From assembly GCA_049317525.1 (NCBI GenBank), contig JBMOIC010000035.1:1-18987 (forward strand): 18,987 bases of DNA, in the 5' to 3' direction. Below are positions 15,522 through 18,987 of this stretch, one piece after another; position 1 is the stretch's first letter, and each line of letters begins with the position of its first letter. The notes beneath the pieces were generated by a model. It searched no databases. It was not told the DNA's origin and worked only from the letters and a program-made list of their open reading frames with translations. The DNA comes from UBA961 sp049317525 (GTDB taxonomy: Bacteria > Bacteroidota > Ignavibacteria > Kapaibacteriales > UBA961). The position numbers and the translations under genes are program-made.

Positions 15522-18162
15522 TTTCTTTTCGAGCAAAGCACAAAGCTATTCTAATTTCAGCATAATCATAAGAATCACCAATTTCTTTTTTTATTTGTTT
15601 CAATAGTGCATAAGGAAACTTAAGTAGATAGGTTTTTATTGCATGTAAAAGGGGAGTAGATACAAATTGGGAAGGTTCTAGAAATAATCCATTTTCTATG
15701 ATAACCTGAATATGATGTGCAATCGTACCTATTGATAAAGCCCTGATTTGGGATATATCATGAAGTGACAAACCATTCTTTGCTAATTTATAGGTAATAA
15801 GAATTGTCTGTGTTATTCCATTAATTTGATCTTTTTCATCTTCCATATGAGACTTCAGATTAATCAGGAATAGATTCCCATATTTTTTGGTGATTTCAGG
15901 TGGAAGATTACACAATTTGGCCATTTCATTGGTGGTTTCCGGCAACATTGAAGACATCATTACTAATACATTATCCGTAAAATAATCATGTACTTCAATT
16001 GCCCTTTGTCCGATTTCAGTACGAACTTTCTGTAATGATTGAAGTACTTTTTTTGATTCATCGATAGTATACTTTATCTGTAATGGCTTTACTTTTTCTT
16101 TTAGGGCTTCTTTTCCTTTACTTTCAATCATCAACATAGGGTATTGTGATGCTGTTATATGCAAAAGCCCTTCGCCCACTAATGTAGATGCAGCATCTTG
16201 TATTGAATACAGAGCTATGCCTTTAAGCCTACCAAAAGATTGTGCTTTATCAAGTTGATATTTTTTGACATTATTATCTTTTATATCTCCTATAGCAACA
16301 GCAAGGACAGTTTTTTTGCCAAACTTTCCATCTAATTCAGCTGCCGCAACTAATAAGGAATGTCTAATAAATTGTTCTTGATGAGAAAATGCAGGTTTTT
16401 GTGTAGAGATATTCTGATTTTTACAAGAAGAGCATGTTAGACAAGGCTTATTATCAGTAGGAGATATATCTTGAAAATATTCCAATATAAAATTTCGCTT
16501 ACACCCAGGGGTTTCGGCATATCTTTGCATACTATTTAATTTTCTTAAAGCATATTGATATCGTGCTTCAAGGCCTTCAAAATCAATAGGTATTGTTTGA
16601 ACAGAATATCGTTCTAATAATAAACTTATTCCACTTCCAAATTGAGATTTTTGAGTACTTATCATTCTAGCCATTTCGAATGATTGCATAGCTTTTTCAA
16701 ACTGAACTGCTGTAATTTGGTATGTTCTAAGTATACGATGAATATCACATTTCACAGGACGTATAAATGATTCTGCTCCAAGCATTCTTAATAATGCAAG
16801 TAATACATTTCTTTTTTCTTCTGATATTCTATCTATATAATTCTTGATTTGTTCTTCATTTGCTATGATCTGAACCATCGAAATTGATTGCTTAGAATTT
16901 CCTATGGTTATTATAGCATTCTTTTCAATAATCTGTAAAATTGTCTGTACTGTATTCTGGGTTAAGCCACATGCATTACCTATCTGCAATGCAGACATAT
17001 ACACGGGTTGTGTTTGATAAAAACCTATAGGGCATTGGGCATATATAGTTTCATAAACAGAAATGATATCCTTTTTAGATGGATATGTTTGCCTCAGGAA
17101 ATAATCCATTAAGTCTCTATCACTTGTATGATACAGAAGTATGCACTGAGACTCCATACCGTCTCTACCTGCACGGCCTGCTTCTTGATAATATGCTTCT
17201 ATTGTAAGAGTTAAATCACAATGAATAACATATCTAACATTTGATTTATCTACTCCCATACCAAAAGCACTTGTAGCTATCAAGATAGGATGCTTCTCTT
17301 GTATAAATTGCTCCTGCATTCGTTTACGCTGAATATCAGGTAATCCAGCATGATACATCAGAATCGGAATATTCTGCTGTTTCAATACTAAAGCGAATTC
17401 TTCGGTTCTACGCCTGGATCCGCAGTAAATAATAATTGATCCTTGTTCGGCATCCGGATTAGATAGATATTCTTTTAAAAAAGAAATAAGCCATGTAGAT
17501 TTTTTATCTGTCTTAACTACTTGATAATGAAGGTTTTTACGATCAAATCCACCAATATGAAAATATGGATTATGAAGGTATAATTGTTTGATGATATCGT
17601 GTTGAACTTCGGGAGTAGCAGTTGCAGTTAATGCTATCAATACTGGTAATTTTTTTAATTGTCTTAAAGAAACAGAAATTGCCGTATAAGCAGGCCTAAA
17701 ATCATGTCCCCATTCAGAAATACAATGTGCTTCATCGATTGCAATAAGGGATATTGCAACATGAGACATAAACTCCATAAACTGTTGATTTTGAAGACGT
17801 TCTGGAGAAATATACAGCAATTTTAATTGTCCATTTAATACCAATTGTTGAATATGATATTGTTCTTCGGTGCTTATTGTACTATTAATTAATGCTGCAG
17901 GAATACCACGCTGAATTAATCCATCAACTTGATCTTTCATTAAAGCGATAAGTGGGGAAATCACAATAGCGCAACCAGGAAGCATTAAAGCTGGAATTTG
18001 ATAACATATAGATTTTCCGCCACCAGTTGGGATAACAACTAATGTATCAGTTTGATTACAAACAGATTGAATGATGTCTAATTGACCTTCACGAAAAGAT
18101 GAATATCCAAAAAACTGTTCTAGTATAGAATGAGCTTGTTTATGTATATCAGATGCATTCAT
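15514..18162 (-). CDS. recQ: RecQ-family ATP-dependent DNA helicase, long form
   Basis: A 3'-5' superfamily-2 DNA helicase for recombination and replication-fork repair. The 882-residue protein is longer than the usual 600-740. The core has Walker A TGGGKS (46-51), DEAH (143-146) in AIDEAHCISEWGHDFRP, and motif VI YQEAGRAGRDG (325-335). An extra helical region of about 190 residues (360-550) separates the core from the zinc site, whose cysteines are Cys554, Cys574, Cys577 and Cys580. A winged-helix RQC-like region (about 595-690; QSFGRLKGIALYSIQDAA), an HRDC-like region (about 695-772) and a C-terminal helix-turn-helix (about 790-880; GLSLHDISQIRALSIGTIAHHI) follow. Second recQ paralogs in Bacteroidota have a similar insertion but are believed to end at the zinc site. 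The ATG at 18162 has no SD at the normal distance. Confidence 0.95.
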   Translation of the reverse strand: MNASDIHKQAHSILEQFFGYSSFREGQLDIIQSVCNQTDTLVVIPTGGGKSICYQIPALMLPGCAIVISPLIALMKDQVDGLIQRGIPAALINSTISTEEQYHIQQLVLNGQLKLLYISPERLQNQQFMEFMSHVAISLIAIDEAHCISEWGHDFRPAYTAISVSLRQLKKLPVLIALTATATPEVQHDIIKQLYLHNPYFHIGGFDRKNLHYQVVKTDKKSTWLISFLKEYLSNPDAEQGSIIIYCGSRRRTEEFALVLKQQNIPILMYHAGLPDIQRKRMQEQFIQEKHPILIATSAFGMGVDKSNVRYVIHCDLTLTIEAYYQEAGRAGRDGMESQCILLYHTSDRDLMDYFLRQTYPSKKDIISVYETIYAQCPIGFYQTQPVYMSALQIGNACGLTQNTVQTILQIIEKNAIITIGNSKQSISMVQIIANEEQIKNYIDRISEEKRNVLLALLRMLGAESFIRPVKCDIHRILRTYQITAVQFEKAMQSFEMARMISTQKSQFGSGISLLLERYSVQTIPIDFEGLEARYQYALRKLNSMQRYAETPGCKRNFILEYFQDISPTDNKPCLTCSSCKNQNISTQKPAFSHQEQFIRHSLLVAAAELDGKFGKKTVLAVAIGDIKDNNVKKYQLDKAQSFGRLKGIALYSIQDAASTLVGEGLLHITASQYPMLMIESKGKEALKEKVKPLQIKYTIDESKKVLQSLQKVRTEIGQRAIEVHDYFTDNVLVMMSSMLPETTNEMAKLCNLPPEITKKYGNLFLINLKSHMEDEKDQINGITQTILITYKLAKNGLSLHDISQIRALSIGTIAHHIQVIIENGLFLEPSQFVSTPLLHAIKTYLLKFPYALLKQIKKEIGDSYDYAEIRIALCFARKEIK

Positions 18163-18215
18163 CGTATAGGGGGGATTTCCTTTTTATTTTACTTTACATA
18201 ATGCAAATTATATTG

Positions 18216-18223
18216 CAATAGTA
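18216..18223 (-). promoter_or_regulatory. Possible -7 box for recQ
   Basis: On minus, TACTATTG is one base off TAnnTTTG and lies 53 bases before the recQ ATG, the spacing seen for other genes here. TATAATTTG (18204-18212, minus) is an alternative with a three-base spacer. Neither is convincing alone. Confidence 0.25.
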
Positions 18224-18236
18224 TATATCATGAAAA

Positions 18237-18272
18237 ACCTCGAAATATACGTAAATGTGCTTATATCGAGGT
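18237..18272 (-). terminator. Intrinsic terminator downstream of the cytochrome peroxidase gene
   Basis: On minus, ACCTCGA and TCGAGGT form a 7-bp stem that can extend by four A-T pairs after a two-base bulge. The second arm runs directly into TTTTC, giving a short U-tract. It lies about 130 bases after the peroxidase stop and before recQ, so it should separate the two minus-strand genes. The 240 bases between them (18163-18402) are AT-rich and hold no gene. Confidence 0.55.
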
Positions 18273-18402
18273 ATGTTCTCATATAGATAATGTTTATGAT
18301 ACATGTAATTTCTTTAATCAATACCAAGTAAATTACTGTTTTTATATTATCATATGACACTTAAAATTATCATGTGATCAATTTGTTTGTCATACAGCAA
18401 TG

Positions 18403-18987
18403 TTAAAATTCAGATAATAATCTTCTACGAATAAAACTTGTATCATTCAAAGTATTCAAAAATGTAAGTAAGTGTTTTTTTTGTGTTTCACTAAATTGTA
18501 ATCCTCTTTTTATTGGATTATTAAGTGAAGTATCTACTGTAGGATGATCAATGATTCCATTAGAATAATGATTTATCACTTCCTCTAATGTCTCAAATCT
18601 TCCATCATGCATATATGGTGATGTCCATATTGCATTTCGCAGCGTAGGAGTTTTGAATTTATAAGCATCATTCGGGTTTAACGTAATATTTTGTCTTCCA
18701 AGCTCTTTTAGATCCATAATCACAATTCCATTATTATGGAATTTACTATCTGTAAATAATGGCTCTGAATGACATGAAGCGCAATGAGCCTTAAAAAGTG
18801 TATATCCAGACTGTTCATCTGTTGTAAATTGTGCTCCTTCAGAACGCTTTACTTTATCATATTTAGAATCAGCCGAAATAAACATTACTTGAAATTGTGA
18901 TAATGCTTTTATCATGCGTTCAGATGTAATTTCATTTGTACCAAAAGCTGCTTTAAATAAAGATGGATATTGTGGATGTGCTGCTAA
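18403..18987 (-). CDS. Di-heme cytochrome c peroxidase / MauG family protein (N-terminus outside window)
   Basis: The visible 194 codons are the C-terminal heme domain of a periplasmic di-heme peroxidase. The frame stays open to the window edge, and the upstream residues (HPQYPSLFKAAFG, then ITSERMIKALSQF) are typical of the family, so the ATG at 18915 is internal and not the start. The second heme site is CASCH (69-73 of the fragment), FKTPTLRN follows, and the likely axial Met126 is in SPYMHDGRFETLEEVINHY. Classical family members reduce hydrogen peroxide to water with electrons from small cytochromes, whereas MauG-type members oxidise proteins. The N-terminal heme domain and signal peptide are beyond the window, so the subtype cannot be decided. 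The stop is at 18403; a terminator lies downstream. Confidence 0.93.
   Translation of the reverse strand, partial: LAAHPQYPSLFKAAFGTNEITSERMIKALSQFQVMFISADSKYDKVKRSEGAQFTTDEQSGYTLFKAHCASCHSEPLFTDSKFHNNGIVIMDLKELGRQNITLNPNDAYKFKTPTLRNAIWTSPYMHDGRFETLEEVINHYSNGIIDHPTVDTSLNNPIKRGLQFSETQKKHLLTFLNTLNDTSFIRRRLLSEF

Noticed and set aside
18403..18915. A complete 170-residue cytochrome protein starting at 18915
   Set aside because: The frame continues to the window edge with residues typical of the peroxidase family and there is no signal peptide at that ATG, so the gene is truncated by the window.
1..18987. CRISPR array, insertion sequence, prophage or defence island
   Set aside because: No regularly spaced repeats, transposase, integrase or known defence proteins were seen; all large genes have ordinary housekeeping or envelope functions.

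Overview
The window reads as a chromosomal stretch from an AT-rich member of the Bacteroidota/Chlorobiota lineage; this placement is an inference. Supporting signs are a secreted peptidase ending in a type IX secretion (T9SS) type-A sorting domain, several intergenic octamers matching the Bacteroidetes -7 promoter consensus TAnnTTTG, a one-piece tmRNA, and a B12-dependent methylmalonyl-CoA mutase. I see no insertion sequence, phage gene, CRISPR array or integrase. The gene content looks like stable core plus secretome genes.

Layout. Positions 27-395 (minus) hold ssrA (tmRNA). Next, also on minus, is a two-gene unit: a SAM methyltransferase whose stop overlaps the start of a DUF2279/YfiM-like exported protein. 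A divergent promoter region (2398-2586) separates it from gap (glyceraldehyde-3-phosphate dehydrogenase, plus). Gap converges on a four-gene minus-strand operon, and a bidirectional terminator lies between them. In transcription order the operon is M14 carboxypeptidase with T9SS tail, CPBP intramembrane protease, exported TPR protein, methylmalonyl-CoA mutase. A second divergent promoter region (10225-10413) feeds that operon and, on plus, a tight three-gene unit: orphan HicB-like protein, polytopic membrane protein, trmD. A strong bidirectional terminator separates trmD from a convergent secreted CAP-domain/Fn3 protein (minus). That gene is divergent from a GT4 glycosyltransferase (plus), which overlaps tail-to-tail with an unusually long RecQ helicase (minus). 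The window ends inside a di-heme cytochrome c peroxidase/MauG-type gene (minus, N-terminus outside).

How parts relate. Two themes recur. One is the envelope and secretome: DUF2279 protein, M14 peptidase, CPBP protease, TPR protein, CAP/Fn3 protein, glycosyltransferase and cytochrome peroxidase. The other is core information processing and metabolism: tmRNA, TrmD, RecQ, Gap, MCM. Start sites were moved for two genes (MCM to a GTG at 5779, CAP protein to an ATG at 14183) because clear Shine-Dalgarno sequences sit there. The cytochrome gene was extended to the window edge. I did not find an obviously new biological system. The most unusual points are the tmRNA tag ending in RLAA with no encoded CCA, the set of matching -7 boxes about 50 nt before start codons, and the composite RecQ.
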